Below, piece after piece: positions 9,751 to 17,564 of a stretch of 64,000 nt of DNA; within the stretch, counting starts at the first letter, position 1; each line of letters opens with the position of its first letter. The translations under genes and the position numbers were made by a program. Origin of the DNA: an uncultured Alphaproteobacteria bacterium (GTDB taxonomy: Bacteria; Pseudomonadota; Alphaproteobacteria; Rhizobiales; Beijerinckiaceae); the NCBI GenBank assembly GCA_937988775.1, contig CALKHP010000005.1:30822-94821 (forward strand), in the 5' to 3' direction. The notes beneath the pieces were generated by a model. That model was not told the DNA's origin and searched no databases. It saw nothing but the letters and a program-made list of their open reading frames with translations.

Positions 9751-10274
9751 TGCTCTACACCAGCGTGACCGCGTGCCGATACTCGCGTGCCGACCAGCGC
9801 GCAATCGACTGTCTCGTGACCGTCGAGGGCGAGGCTGGACCTTTGCATTATACGGCCTCACCCGACGATATCAGCGCACCGTGGTCGATGGAGATTTACA
9901 CCCGTGCCGTGGCGGGAGAGTTCGGAGCGGTGGCCGAATATACCCCACCAACGCCAACAGTGGCCCAGGTCGACGCCGAGCGCGACCGCCGCTTTGGCCT
10001 CGGCGCACCGATCGACCTTGGCGATGGCAGGACATTTGTCGCCGACATCGACAACACGTCCAAGATCAACATCATGGGGCTGATGATGGCGGGGACGGCC
10101 GCGGACTTCCGCGATCGTGACAACATTACTCACGCGCTCTCGGCCGCCGATGTTTCCAGCCTCGCAGCCCAGGCCATGGCGCGCGTATCCGCGATCTACG
10201 CTGCAAGTTGGGCGCTCAAAGCACTCGATCCGACCCCGGCCGACTATGCCGATGACGAGCATTGGCCCGTCTGA
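9750..10274 (+). CDS. DUF4376-like tail fibre assembly protein
   Basis: A 174-residue protein. From about residue 70, 'VDAERDRRFGLGAPIDLGDG' then 'DIDNTSKINIMGLM' matches the DUF4376 pattern (helix, beta hairpin describing a field, helix), found in proteins next to phage fibres and thought to help fibre folding or attachment. The ATG at 9750 shares a base with the upstream stop. A strong terminator follows. Confidence 0.65.
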   Translation: MLYTSVTACRYSRADQRAIDCLVTVEGEAGPLHYTASPDDISAPWSMEIYTRAVAGEFGAVAEYTPPTPTVAQVDAERDRRFGLGAPIDLGDGRTFVADIDNTSKINIMGLMMAGTAADFRDRDNITHALSAADVSSLAAQAMARVSAIYAASWALKALDPTPADYADDEHWPV

Positions 10275-10299
10275 CCGCCAACGCCACACCCAATGACCC

Positions 10300-10323
10300 G
10301 CCGCCCTTTGAGGCGGCTTTTTT
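10300..10323 (+). terminator. Rho-independent terminator
   Basis: Perfect GCCGCC / GGCGGC stem (10300-10305 with 10312-10317), 6-base loop, then six T residues (10318-10323). It separates the fibre genes from the lysis genes. Confidence 0.85.
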
Positions 10324-10341
10324 GTGCCCGGAGCAATCATC

Positions 10342-11376
10342 ATGAGCAAGTTTACCGACCTGGCGCCGCGCATCATGCGCGACCTGCAACGCGATATCCC
10401 CGCCTGGGGTGTCCTCGATGCAGCGGCGGCCGTTGGCAATGCCGGCCATGAGAGTGCGGGCATGACCAAGATGCAGGAGATCAAGCCGACGGTCAAAGGC
10501 TCGCGCGGTGGCTATGGCTGGTATCAGTGGACCGGCCCGCGCCGCCGTGCCTATGAGGCGTGGTGCAGGGCGCGCAAGCTCGACGTGGCGAGCTACGAGG
10601 CCAACTATGGCTATCTGATCGTGGAGTTGCGCGGCAGCGAGCGTGCGGCGGTCAAGGCGGTCGCCGATGCCGATGGGATCGAGGCCAAGGTGCAGGCATT
10701 CGAGGAGCGTTTCGAGCGTGCGGGCGTCAAGCATTATCCCAGCCGCATCGACTATGCCCGGCAGGCGCTCAAGGCCTATCAGGCGGTCTACCCGGATGGG
10801 AAGGAGGGCGCGGCGCCGGCCGGCCTGACCGATGACAAGACCGTCCGCTACGTGCAGGGCCGCCTAAATGATCTCGGCTATCAGGCCGGCGAGGTCGACG
10901 GCATTATGGGCACCAAGACGCGAGCGGCCATCCTCGGCTTTCGGGCCGACCAGGTGCCGGCGTTGCCGACCGTGGCGGTGATCGACCAGGAATTGCTTGC
11001 TGCGCTCGTCGTCGCCGAGCCGCGCCCGGTCGCCGTCGAGCGTGCGACTGCCACGCCTGCGGACCTTGCCGCCAAGGGATCACCAACGGTCCAGAGCGGT
11101 TTCAGCCTGCGCAAGATCGCTGCGTGGCTCGGTTTCGGTGCGGCCGGCGGTGCGACGGATCAGACTGGCCTGCTCGATCAGGCGCGCACCGGCCTCGATA
11201 AGGTCGACGCGGTCAAGGATGTCGGCGGCCGGCTGATCGACGCGGTGCAGTGGTGCCTGCATCACTGGTGGATCTTCGCCGCCATCGCCGCCTACCTCGT
11301 GTTCAGCGGCGCGGGCGAGGTGATCTGGAGCAAGGTGCGCGAGTACCGGGCCGGCGCCCCGGCGCGGGTGTCGTGA
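10342..11376 (+). CDS. Endolysin with lysozyme-like and peptidoglycan-binding domains
   Basis: A 344-residue modular protein. Residues 1-135 ('AAAVGNAGHESAGMTKMQEI', 'GGYGWYQWTGPRRRAYEAWC') match the phage tail lysozyme fold, with Glu at 'GHESAG' the likely catalytic acid. Residues 155-215 ('VRYVQGRLNDLGYQAGEVDG') are a PG_binding_1 domain. The C-terminus has a hydrophobic segment (about 302-322, 'WWIFAAIAAYLVFSGAGEVI'), suggesting membrane tethering. It heads the lysis cassette. The start is the ATG at 10342 rather than an in-frame GTG inside the terminator. Confidence 0.85.
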   Translation: MSKFTDLAPRIMRDLQRDIPAWGVLDAAAAVGNAGHESAGMTKMQEIKPTVKGSRGGYGWYQWTGPRRRAYEAWCRARKLDVASYEANYGYLIVELRGSERAAVKAVADADGIEAKVQAFEERFERAGVKHYPSRIDYARQALKAYQAVYPDGKEGAAPAGLTDDKTVRYVQGRLNDLGYQAGEVDGIMGTKTRAAILGFRADQVPALPTVAVIDQELLAALVVAEPRPVAVERATATPADLAAKGSPTVQSGFSLRKIAAWLGFGAAGGATDQTGLLDQARTGLDKVDAVKDVGGRLIDAVQWCLHHWWIFAAIAAYLVFSGAGEVIWSKVREYRAGAPARVS

Positions 11377-11696
11377 TGGGCGAAGTCAAGACGCCTCCAG
11401 TTGCGGCACATCTCGTCGAGAAAAACCGCTTCCGCCTGGACGGCATCGGTCGGGTTCCTGGCTCATTTTATTTCGGTGAGCGTCACGAAAGCGGGTCGCA
11501 GACGTTCTGGTATTGCTGTCCGTGCGGTTGTGGCGCGACGGGTGTCATCCTGGTCGGAAACGGTTTCAAGCCGGTTTCCGACCGCCCTTCATGGAACTGG
11601 AATGGTTCGCTCGACAAACCGACGCTGACGCCGTCCGTGCATCACGTCGGGCACTGGCACGGCTGGCTGACCGATGGCGTGTGGGTGTCATGCTGA
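11376..11696 (+). CDS. DUF6527 family phage protein
   Basis: A 106-residue protein with a Cys cluster ('WYCCPCGCGATGVI', about residues 44-57), 'PSWNWNGSLDKPTLTPSVH' and 'HWHGWLTDGVW' near the end. This is the signature of the small DUF6527 family, often found beside phage lysis genes. The Cys and His residues suggest zinc binding; the role is unknown. It overlaps the endolysin stop and the next gene's start. Confidence 0.7.
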   Translation: MGEVKTPPVAAHLVEKNRFRLDGIGRVPGSFYFGERHESGSQTFWYCCPCGCGATGVILVGNGFKPVSDRPSWNWNGSLDKPTLTPSVHHVGHWHGWLTDGVWVSC

Positions 11697-12034
11697 AGCT
11701 CCTCGCCTTGATCCCGGAGCCGTGGGGCTCGATCGGGCTGCTCGTCTTGGCGTTCGGGCTCTACAGCTACGGCGATATCTCGGGTGCATCCCGCGAACGC
11801 GGCCGGTGCCAGGCGGCCACCATCCAATCCAAGCTCGACGCGACCATGGCCGACCTTGCCAACGCCCGCGCGGCCGAAGCCGATGCGACGCAGCGCTACC
11901 AGGCGATCGTCGACCAATCCGAGACCAATGCAAAGGTGATCCATGACCTGCAAGCCGATCTGGCCAAGCGGCCTGCCGCTGCTCGCTGCGCTCTGTCTCG
12001 CGACGATGCTCGCCGGCTGCGCAACATCCGGTAG
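11690..12034 (+). CDS. i-spanin (Rz-like)
   Basis: A 114-residue protein with an N-terminal signal-anchor (about residues 8-28, 'PEPWGSIGLLVLAFGLYSYG') and a periplasmic coiled coil (about 30-95). This is the usual Rz design: an inner-membrane subunit that pairs with an outer-membrane lipoprotein to breach the outer membrane at lysis. The Rz1 gene is nested out of frame in its 3' end, a classic arrangement. Confidence 0.82.
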   Translation: MLKLLALIPEPWGSIGLLVLAFGLYSYGDISGASRERGRCQAATIQSKLDATMADLANARAAEADATQRYQAIVDQSETNAKVIHDLQADLAKRPAAARCALSRDDARRLRNIR

Positions 12035-12236
12035 CGTTCCGCTGGGGCGGGATTTGCCGGCGGCCGACAAGCGCATGACGACGCCGACCGTCGTGGCCGA
12101 GCCGCAGGCCGGGGAGGCATGCGCGGCTGTGTCGGCCCGCGAGCGTTCCGGTCGTGTCGATGACGCGCGCAAGCTCACCGCGTTTGCCGCCTGGTATGAG
12201 ACGATCCGCGAGAGCTACAGGAGACCGGCCCGATGA
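11943..12236 (+). CDS. o-spanin lipoprotein (Rz1-like)
   Basis: A 97-residue protein with a lipoprotein signal ending in lipobox LAGC (Cys about residue 26) and a Pro-containing mature part. It starts inside the i-spanin gene in another reading frame and extends past it, as Rz1 commonly does. It should sit in the outer membrane and link to the i-spanin across the periplasm. Confidence 0.82.
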   Translation: MTCKPIWPSGLPLLAALCLATMLAGCATSGSVPLGRDLPAADKRMTTPTVVAEPQAGEACAAVSARERSGRVDDARKLTAFAAWYETIRESYRRPAR

Positions 12237-12559
12237 ATGCTCGCATCAACAGCGACGGCAAGTTCGTCGAGCGCTTCGTTCCGGCGGTCATCGCTGCGGC
12301 GCTCGCGGTGGGCGGGACCGCAGCGGTGTTCTGGCGCGACAGTGCGGTGGCCGACAATCGCTCCGCCGACGCGATCATTCGGATCGACAAAGAGATCGCG
12401 GCCGTGAAGCAGGAGCAGGTCGAGTTGCGCCGGGAAGCCGCCGTGGACCGGCAGAAAACCTCTGACCTGACCGCTGATGTGAAGGTGTTACTGGCGATCA
12501 CGCAGCGCGTCGAGAAAGCGGTCAGCCAACTCAACCAGCGCGAGCGAGCCTCGCCCTAA
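12233..12559 (+). CDS. Membrane-anchored coiled-coil protein of the lysis cassette
   Basis: A 108-residue protein with one hydrophobic segment (about residues 14-33, 'FVPAVIAAALAVGGTAAVFW') and a charged C-terminal coiled coil (about 40-100). Its place after the spanins suggests a holin or accessory lysis protein, but it has a single membrane segment and no recognised holin motif. It overlaps Rz1 by ATGA. Confidence 0.5.
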   Translation: MNARINSDGKFVERFVPAVIAAALAVGGTAAVFWRDSAVADNRSADAIIRIDKEIAAVKQEQVELRREAAVDRQKTSDLTADVKVLLAITQRVEKAVSQLNQRERASP

Positions 12560-12678
12560 GCCGTTTGGTATAATCCGACCACCTCAGATTGTACCGCATG
12601 ACATTCGCGCCGCCTTGTCGCCGGCGCGGATCGCGATGTGGCAACCCTACATCGTACTGTGACAGACCCATTGACTTC

Positions 12679-12709
12679 GCCCCGCTGGCTTCGGCCGGCG
12701 GGGCTTTTT
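12679..12709 (+). terminator. Rho-independent terminator closing the late operon
   Basis: GCCCCGC / GCGGGGC stem (12679-12685 with 12698-12704), then five T residues. It lies between the last + strand phage gene and the convergent - strand genes. Confidence 0.82.
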
Positions 12710-12724
12710 CGCGTTTCTGGTGGG

Positions 12725-13159
12725 CTATTCCAGCAGCGCCCACGCGACGGCGACGGCTATGTCGAGCGCCAGGCGGACATCGGTTGCCGCCTGTATCGGA
12801 TTGCGCCGCGTCACCTCGATCGGCAGCGTCACGGTGGACGCGAGCCAAGGCACCTGTGGCGGCATCTCGAGCCCTGTGCGGCCGGACATCGCTTCCATGC
12901 CGAGCAGCGCCTCGTTCGCCGCCTGCCAATCGGTGCAGAGCAGGCAGGTCAGCACCGGGTGATCGCCGTCGTGGAGATGCCACGTATGTAGGCCGGCGGG
13001 CGGTGGCACATGCTCGATGCGCCAGGAGCCCCACGCGCCGCCTTTCTCGAGCCAGGCGCGCGTCTTGGCAATATCGGCCTCGCCTGTCCGGCTGCGCGGC
13101 TGATAGCTCGACATCCCGTTGGAGAGTGTGATGTGGTAGAGTTCGGGATCGGCGGTCAC
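12725..13159 (-). CDS. Hypothetical prophage protein
   Basis: A 144-residue protein starting MTADPELYHITLSNG, with several Trp/His residues ('AGLHTWHLHDGDHPVLTCLL'). Its ATG overlaps the stop of the upstream SRAP gene by four bases, so the two form an operon transcribed opposite to the structural genes. No family is recognised. Confidence 0.55.
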   Translation of the reverse strand: MTADPELYHITLSNGMSSYQPRSRTGEADIAKTRAWLEKGGAWGSWRIEHVPPPAGLHTWHLHDGDHPVLTCLLCTDWQAANEALLGMEAMSGRTGLEMPPQVPWLASTVTLPIEVTRRNPIQAATDVRLALDIAVAVAWALLE

Positions 13160-13842
13160 AGAAGAGGACCGGGCTCGGGTGCTATCGTTGCTGGATCGTC
13201 ATCGCCAGCGCCGGCCTTGTTAACACGTTGCGAGACGATCCACTCCCGCAATGCTGGCGATGGCTCCTCAAACACGTCCTTTCCGGCCGTGCCGTTGAGC
13301 CAAACGTCGAAGTCTTTCGGCTGAAGCATCATCGGCATGCGATCGTGATACTTTTTCATCCAGGCATTGCCCTCTCGCACGATGATCGTCGCGGTGATGA
13401 TCTCTGTCCCTTGCGGGTCGCGCCACTGCTCCCAAAGCCCGGCAAACGCCAGCAGGCTTCCATCGGCCGCCGAGAAATAATGGGGTGTCTTGCCGCCTTT
13501 GTCGCCGGTCCATTCGAAAAAGCCGCTGGCGGGAATGATGCAGCGGCGGCTTTTGAATGCGCCGCGGAACATTGGCTTTTCGTGCACGGATTCGGCGCGA
13601 GCATTGAACGTCGATGCCTTTAGGTCGCGCACCTCGCCGCGGTGCCATGACGGGATCAGCCCCCATCGTGCCTTGATCATCTGCCGGCCGCCATCCTCCG
13701 CGAGCGTGATGATGTCGATCTCTGTCGTCGGCGCAATATTGTAGCGAGGCTGGAGGTTGGGCCGATTTGCCGGAACAGTCAGTGGCTGACTAAAGGCCAC
13801 GATTTCTTCCCAGGTGTAGGCTTGCGAAAATCGTCCGCACAT
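13156..13842 (-). CDS. yedK: SOS response-associated peptidase (SRAP/YedK family)
   Basis: A 228-residue protein starting MCGRFSQ. Cys2 is the residue that forms the thiazolidine crosslink to abasic sites in single-stranded DNA after Met removal. 'STFNARAESV' and 'RCIIPASGFFEWTGDKGGKTPHYF' supply the other family residues (Asn, Arg, Glu, and the later 'HDRMPMML' His). SRAP proteins shield abasic sites in ssDNA. Placement at the edge of the prophage suggests a repair cargo gene. Confidence 0.9.
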   Translation of the reverse strand: MCGRFSQAYTWEEIVAFSQPLTVPANRPNLQPRYNIAPTTEIDIITLAEDGGRQMIKARWGLIPSWHRGEVRDLKASTFNARAESVHEKPMFRGAFKSRRCIIPASGFFEWTGDKGGKTPHYFSAADGSLLAFAGLWEQWRDPQGTEIITATIIVREGNAWMKKYHDRMPMMLQPKDFDVWLNGTAGKDVFEEPSPALREWIVSQRVNKAGAGDDDPATIAPEPGPLL

Positions 13843-13854
13843 GGTCGTCTCCGA

Positions 13855-14286
13855 TCAGGGCTTGCGGGACGGTGGCATATCGATGCCGCGCTCGTCCAGC
13901 CATCGGGTAATGTCCTCGTGTGATGGCCGATCCTCACTGCGAAGCCCCCAAAGACTGATGCCGTGAGTGTCGCAGTAGGCCTTAAAGTGGGTGCGGCAGC
14001 GAATCTCGTCATGCTTGGCGCGTTGATATTCAATGTCGGGATCGGCCATATCCCAGGCTGCTCGAAAATCTGCCAACGCTTCCGCCTTCGTGAAGGCTCG
14101 CCCGCTATGGGCGCCGCGGTGGTGGCATTGGCAGGTGACGGACCATGTCCAGGTGCAGCCGAGCGGCGTTGCGTGGCTGCGATGGACCGCTCCAACGACA
14201 ACGCCGTCATAGACGACGCTGAAAATCTCCCGATCCAAGTCTGTTCGGTCCGTCTCTTGACGACACAGCCAAAGAGCCTTTTCCAT
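13855..14286 (-). CDS. Hypothetical protein
   Basis: A 143-residue protein starting MEKALWLCRQE, with a Cys/His group ('CTWTWSVTCQCHHRGAHSG') that could bind a metal and a helical C-terminal half. It lies upstream of the SRAP gene and probably shares its promoter. It looks like prophage cargo; no family is recognised. Confidence 0.5.
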   Translation of the reverse strand: MEKALWLCRQETDRTDLDREIFSVVYDGVVVGAVHRSHATPLGCTWTWSVTCQCHHRGAHSGRAFTKAEALADFRAAWDMADPDIEYQRAKHDEIRCRTHFKAYCDTHGISLWGLRSEDRPSHEDITRWLDERGIDMPPSRKP

Positions 14287-14638
14287 GCGAACAGAAAAAG
14301 AACAAATGCCGGGGCCGAGTCAAGCGCCTAACGCTTCGTCCGGAGCCGGATCACCATCGGCGGGAGTCTGTGGGTCGGCATGATGCGGGCCCCCGCAACC
14401 AGATTATCATGCGACGATGTCGCATCGTTGCAATCAAGCCGCCCTCATCGGGCGGCTTTTTGCGTTTGGCGGCCGCGCTCGCGCAAAGCCGGAATTTGCC
14501 GCGCCGCGTCATCCTGACCATGGACCGGCCGCGCATTTGCGACGATGATCGCTGCTGGCGGCGAGGGCGCCGCGACGGCCGGTTTCGGCCGGAAGATTGC
14601 CGTATGACGGCGAGAATTGCCGCGTGAAGGTCCTGTCG
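14287..14638. other. Intergenic boundary between prophage 1 and chromosome
   Basis: No supported gene in about 350 bases. It holds a dyad (CGACGATG/CATCGTTG, 14412-14430) and a strong terminator (14436-14461). The prophage right end is probably here, but no repeat marks it. Confidence 0.5.
14436..14461 (+). terminator. Rho-independent terminator
   Basis: AAGCCGCCC / GGGCGGCTT stem (14436-14444 with 14450-14458), 5-base loop, T run to 14461. A short dyad with arms CGACGATG and CATCGTTG lies just before it. Confidence 0.8.
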
Positions 14639-14998
14639 ATGCTCAAACCTGCCGTAATCGTGATCGCCGCCTGCCTGTTTTCGGGCAGTGCGCTGGCCCA
14701 TGCCCATCTGAAAGCGGCGGAACCGGCCGAGGGCGCCCGGATCGCGGCGTCGCCCACAGCGCTGTCACTGAGTTTTTCCGAAGCGCTCGAGGCCAAGCTC
14801 AGCGGCGTGACGCTGAAGGGGCCGGACGGCAAGACGATCGCCACCGGGACTGCCGTACTCGATGCCAAGGACCAGCGCGTGCTGCGTGTACCGCTCGATG
14901 GCGCGCTTCGCGCCGGAAAATACACCGTGCATTGGCGCGCGCTGTCGAAGGACGGCCATAGCACGCATGGCAGCTACGCCTTTACCGTCGCGCCATGA
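14639..14998 (+). CDS. copC: Periplasmic copper-binding protein CopC
   Basis: A 119-residue protein with a signal peptide (about 1-20, 'VIVIAACLFSGSALA') and a mature start 'HAHLKAAEPAEG'. The N-terminal His and the C-terminal 'HWRALSKDGHSTHG' (Asp, His) are the usual Cu(II) ligands. CopC carries copper in the periplasm, typically to CopD. The ATG at 14639 gives a sensible signal peptide; a GTG 15 bases earlier is possible. Its stop overlaps the copD start (ATGA). Confidence 0.9.
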   Translation: MLKPAVIVIAACLFSGSALAHAHLKAAEPAEGARIAASPTALSLSFSEALEAKLSGVTLKGPDGKTIATGTAVLDAKDQRVLRVPLDGALRAGKYTVHWRALSKDGHSTHGSYAFTVAP

Positions 14999-15873
14999 TC
15001 GGGCCGGAGGGCGTGCTGGCGCTCGCCCGTTTCGCATTTTACGCCGCCGCGATCGCGCTGTTCGGCTGGGCCTGTTTCACTGCGCTGGTGGCGCCGCGCG
15101 CGCTTGGCCGCCAGGTTGCGGCGGATTCGGCCCGGCGCATCGTGGCGGCAGGCCTGCTCGCGCTGGCCGCGACGCTGGCCTGGCTGCCGCTCGAGGCGGC
15201 AACGATCGGCGGCTGGGCGATGGCCGGCGATGGCGCCAGCTTGCGCGAGCTTGCCTTCGGCACGGTGATCGGCTGGGCCTGGCTGACCCGGCTCGTACTC
15301 AGCGTGCTGATGCTGGCGGCGCTGGCCTGGCGCGCGGCGCCGATGCTCGGCGTGGTGTTGTCCGGCATGCTGCTGGCGAGCCTCGCCCTGAGCGGCCATG
15401 CCAATATGCACGAGGGCGTGCGCGGCGTGCTGCACCATGGCAATGATGCGCTGCATATCCTGGCCGCCGGCTTCTGGCTCGGCTCGCTGGTGATGCTGCC
15501 GAGCTGTCTCGCCCATCTCGCGCGCCCGGCGACGCGGCCGGAAGCGACCATCGCCCTGCGGCGCTTCTCGAGCGCGGGCCATGGCGCGGTGGCGCTGGTG
15601 CTGGTCAGCGGCATCGCCAACACGCTGTTGATCCTTGGCCACCTGCCGCTCGATGCGTCCTCGCCCTATCAGCGCCTGCTCGCGCTCAAGATCGTGCTGG
15701 TGATGGCGATGATCGGCGTGGCGCTTGCCAACCGCTATGTGTTCATGCCGCGCCTTGGCGACGACCCGGTGCGCGCCGTCGCGCGCATCCGGCATGGCAC
15801 CTTCGCCGAATTGGCGCTCGGCGGCGGCGTGCTGGCGCTGGTGTCCTGGTTCGGCCTGCTCGATCCGGTGTGA
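14995..15873 (+). CDS. copD: Copper resistance membrane protein CopD
   Basis: A 292-residue protein with about eight membrane segments. His-containing stretches in membrane regions ('LSGHANMHEGVRGVLHHGND', 'ALHILAAGFWLGSLVML') match the CopD/YcnJ family, which moves copper across the inner membrane. It is coupled to copC by a 4-base overlap. Confidence 0.88.
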   Translation: MIGPEGVLALARFAFYAAAIALFGWACFTALVAPRALGRQVAADSARRIVAAGLLALAATLAWLPLEAATIGGWAMAGDGASLRELAFGTVIGWAWLTRLVLSVLMLAALAWRAAPMLGVVLSGMLLASLALSGHANMHEGVRGVLHHGNDALHILAAGFWLGSLVMLPSCLAHLARPATRPEATIALRRFSSAGHGAVALVLVSGIANTLLILGHLPLDASSPYQRLLALKIVLVMAMIGVALANRYVFMPRLGDDPVRAVARIRHGTFAELALGGGVLALVSWFGLLDPV

Positions 15874-16035
15874 TGGCGCGGAGCAGCTTCGCCTGTCGTA
15901 AACGTGCTCCATCCATAATTGCCGAGCGAATTCATCGCATTGCGTGGCGTGGGATGAGGCCATGCAATGCGATTTCGCTCTGGCGCCGGCGCGCGCGCCG
16001 GATTAGGACGAGCCGCTGCCCGCCGAGGTCGATCC

Positions 16036-16398
16036 ATGCCCAACCTGTCCAACCTGCTCGCGCCGATCTTCCTGCTGATCGCGTCCAACGTGTTCATGAC
16101 GTTTGCCTGGTACGGGCATCTGCGCTTCAAGGGCACGGCGCTCTGGCTGGTGATCCTGATCAGCTGGGGCATCGCGCTGTTCGAATATTGCCTTGCCGTG
16201 CCGGCCAACCGGCTCGGCAGCGCGGTCTATTCGACGGCGCAGCTCAAGACGATGCAGGAGGTCATCACGCTGGTGGTGTTCGCGGCGTTCTCGGTGCTGT
16301 ACCTGAAGGAGCCGCTCGGCTGGAACCATGCGCTCGGCTTCGCGCTGATCGTGGCCGGCGCGGCGCTGATCTTCAAGCCGGCCGCCTTTCACCTTTAA
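16036..16398 (+). CDS. DUF486 family small membrane protein
   Basis: A 120-residue protein with four membrane segments. 'FLLIASNVFMTFAWYGHLRF', 'CLAVPANRLGS' and 'LKTMQEVITLVVFAAFSVLY' fit DUF486, a half-size relative of drug/metabolite transporters. The substrate is unknown. The ATG at 16036 was chosen because the upstream extension is Arg/Ala-rich and not membrane-like. It converges with the cytochrome bd genes. Confidence 0.8.
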   Translation: MPNLSNLLAPIFLLIASNVFMTFAWYGHLRFKGTALWLVILISWGIALFEYCLAVPANRLGSAVYSTAQLKTMQEVITLVVFAAFSVLYLKEPLGWNHALGFALIVAGAALIFKPAAFHL

Positions 16399-16404
16399 CG
16401 GGCC

Positions 16405-16548
16405 TCACACGGTCAGGCCGGCGAGGTTCATGAACACGCGGAACAGCGCGGCGACGACGGCAAGCGCCAGCACGCTCGCCGTCCAGATCAGCACGAGCCA
16501 GCCGAGGCGCCGGAGGCGGGAGGGCGGCGGCCCGGCCCCGGTCGTCAA
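16405..16548 (-). CDS. DUF2474 family small oxidase subunit
   Basis: A 47-residue protein starting at a TTG that overlaps the cydB stop (TTGA). The body 'LRRLGWLVLIWTASVLALA' is one membrane helix of the DUF2474 family, the tiny protein found after CioB and analogous to CydX. The longer upstream frame runs inside cydB and is not coding. It probably stabilises the oxidase. Confidence 0.75.
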   Translation of the reverse strand: MTTGAGPPPSRLRRLGWLVLIWTASVLALAVVAALFRVFMNLAGLTV

Positions 16549-17561
16549 TGGTAGCCCTCGCCGGGCCGGACCTTGCCGCGGAACACGTAATAGGACCAGC
16601 CGGTATAGGCGAGGATGCACGGGATGATGAGCAGCGCGCCGACGAGCGTGAAGCCCATGCTCTGCGGCGGGGCGGCGGCCTGCCAGATCGTCACTGCCGG
16701 CGGGATGATATAGGGCCACAGGCTGATGCCGAGCCCGCTATAGCCGAGGAAAATCAGGCAGAGCGCCAGCAGGAACGGCGTGGCATGGCTATCCTCGCGC
16801 GCCAGGCTGCGCAGCAGCCCCCAGGCGGCGGCGAGCACCAGCACCGGCACCGGCGAGAACAGCGCCAGGTTCGGGAACGAGAACCAGCGCGCCGCGATAT
16901 CGGCATGGGTGAGCGGCGTCCACAGGCTGACAATGCCGATCACGGCGAGCAGCACCAGCGTGGCCGGGCGGGCGATGCGGCGCATGCGCTGTTGCAGATC
17001 GCCCTCGGTCTTGATGACGAGCCAGGTCGCTCCCAGCAGCGCATAGGCGACGACGAGGCCGAGCCCGGTGAACAGGTTGAACGGGGTTAGCCAGTCGAGC
17101 GCGCCGCCGGCATAGCTGTTTTTCGCGACCGGGAAGCCGCTGATGAAGGCGCCGAGCGCCACGCCCTGCGCGACCGTCGCGATATAGGAGCCCCAGGTGA
17201 AGGCGTGGCCCCAGAACAGCTTGTGCTCCTCGTCCGCCTTGAAGCGGAACTCGAAGGCGACGCCGCGCCAGATCAGCCCGGCCAGCATCGCCATCAGCGG
17301 CAGGTAGAGCGCGCTCAGGATGACGGCATAGGCGAGCGGGAAAGCGGCGAGCAGGGCGGCGCCGCCGAGCACGAGCCAGGTCTCGTTGCCATCCCAGACC
17401 GGCGCCACGGTGTTGATCATCGCGTCGCGCTCGTGCCGGTCGGGCACGAACGGGAACAGGATGCCGATGCCGAGATCGAACCCGTCCATGACGACATACA
17501 TCATCAGGCCGAAGCCGATGATCAGCGCCCAGACCAGCGGCAGGTCGATGCCCACGCCCAT
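16545..17561 (-). CDS. cydB: Cytochrome bd oxidase subunit II (CioB/CydB)
   Basis: A 338-residue integral membrane protein. 'MMYVVMDGFDLGIGILFPFV', 'TVAPVWDGNETWLVLGGAAL' and 'FEFRFKADEEHKLFWGHAF' are hallmark CydB sequences. With CydA it forms a quinol oxidase that reduces O2 without pumping protons. Three bases separate it from the cydA stop. The subfamily is likely the cyanide-insensitive type, judging from subunit I and the DUF2474 gene. Confidence 0.93.
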   Translation of the reverse strand: MGVGIDLPLVWALIIGFGLMMYVVMDGFDLGIGILFPFVPDRHERDAMINTVAPVWDGNETWLVLGGAALLAAFPLAYAVILSALYLPLMAMLAGLIWRGVAFEFRFKADEEHKLFWGHAFTWGSYIATVAQGVALGAFISGFPVAKNSYAGGALDWLTPFNLFTGLGLVVAYALLGATWLVIKTEGDLQQRMRRIARPATLVLLAVIGIVSLWTPLTHADIAARWFSFPNLALFSPVPVLVLAAAWGLLRSLAREDSHATPFLLALCLIFLGYSGLGISLWPYIIPPAVTIWQAAAPPQSMGFTLVGALLIIPCILAYTGWSYYVFRGKVRPGEGYH

Positions 17562-17564
17562 GGC

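Larger units (their letters stand above)
1..14300 (+). mobile_element. Right part of a lambda-like (siphovirus) prophage
   Basis: A run of tightly overlapping + strand genes has the lambda-type late order: tape measure, M/L/K-like minor tail proteins, J-like tip protein, fibres, endolysin and spanins. Three - strand accessory genes (12725-14286) follow. The left part lies before the window. The right boundary is inferred to be between 14287 and about 14600, because copC starts at 14639. No attachment-site repeat can be identified since the other end is absent. Confidence 0.85.
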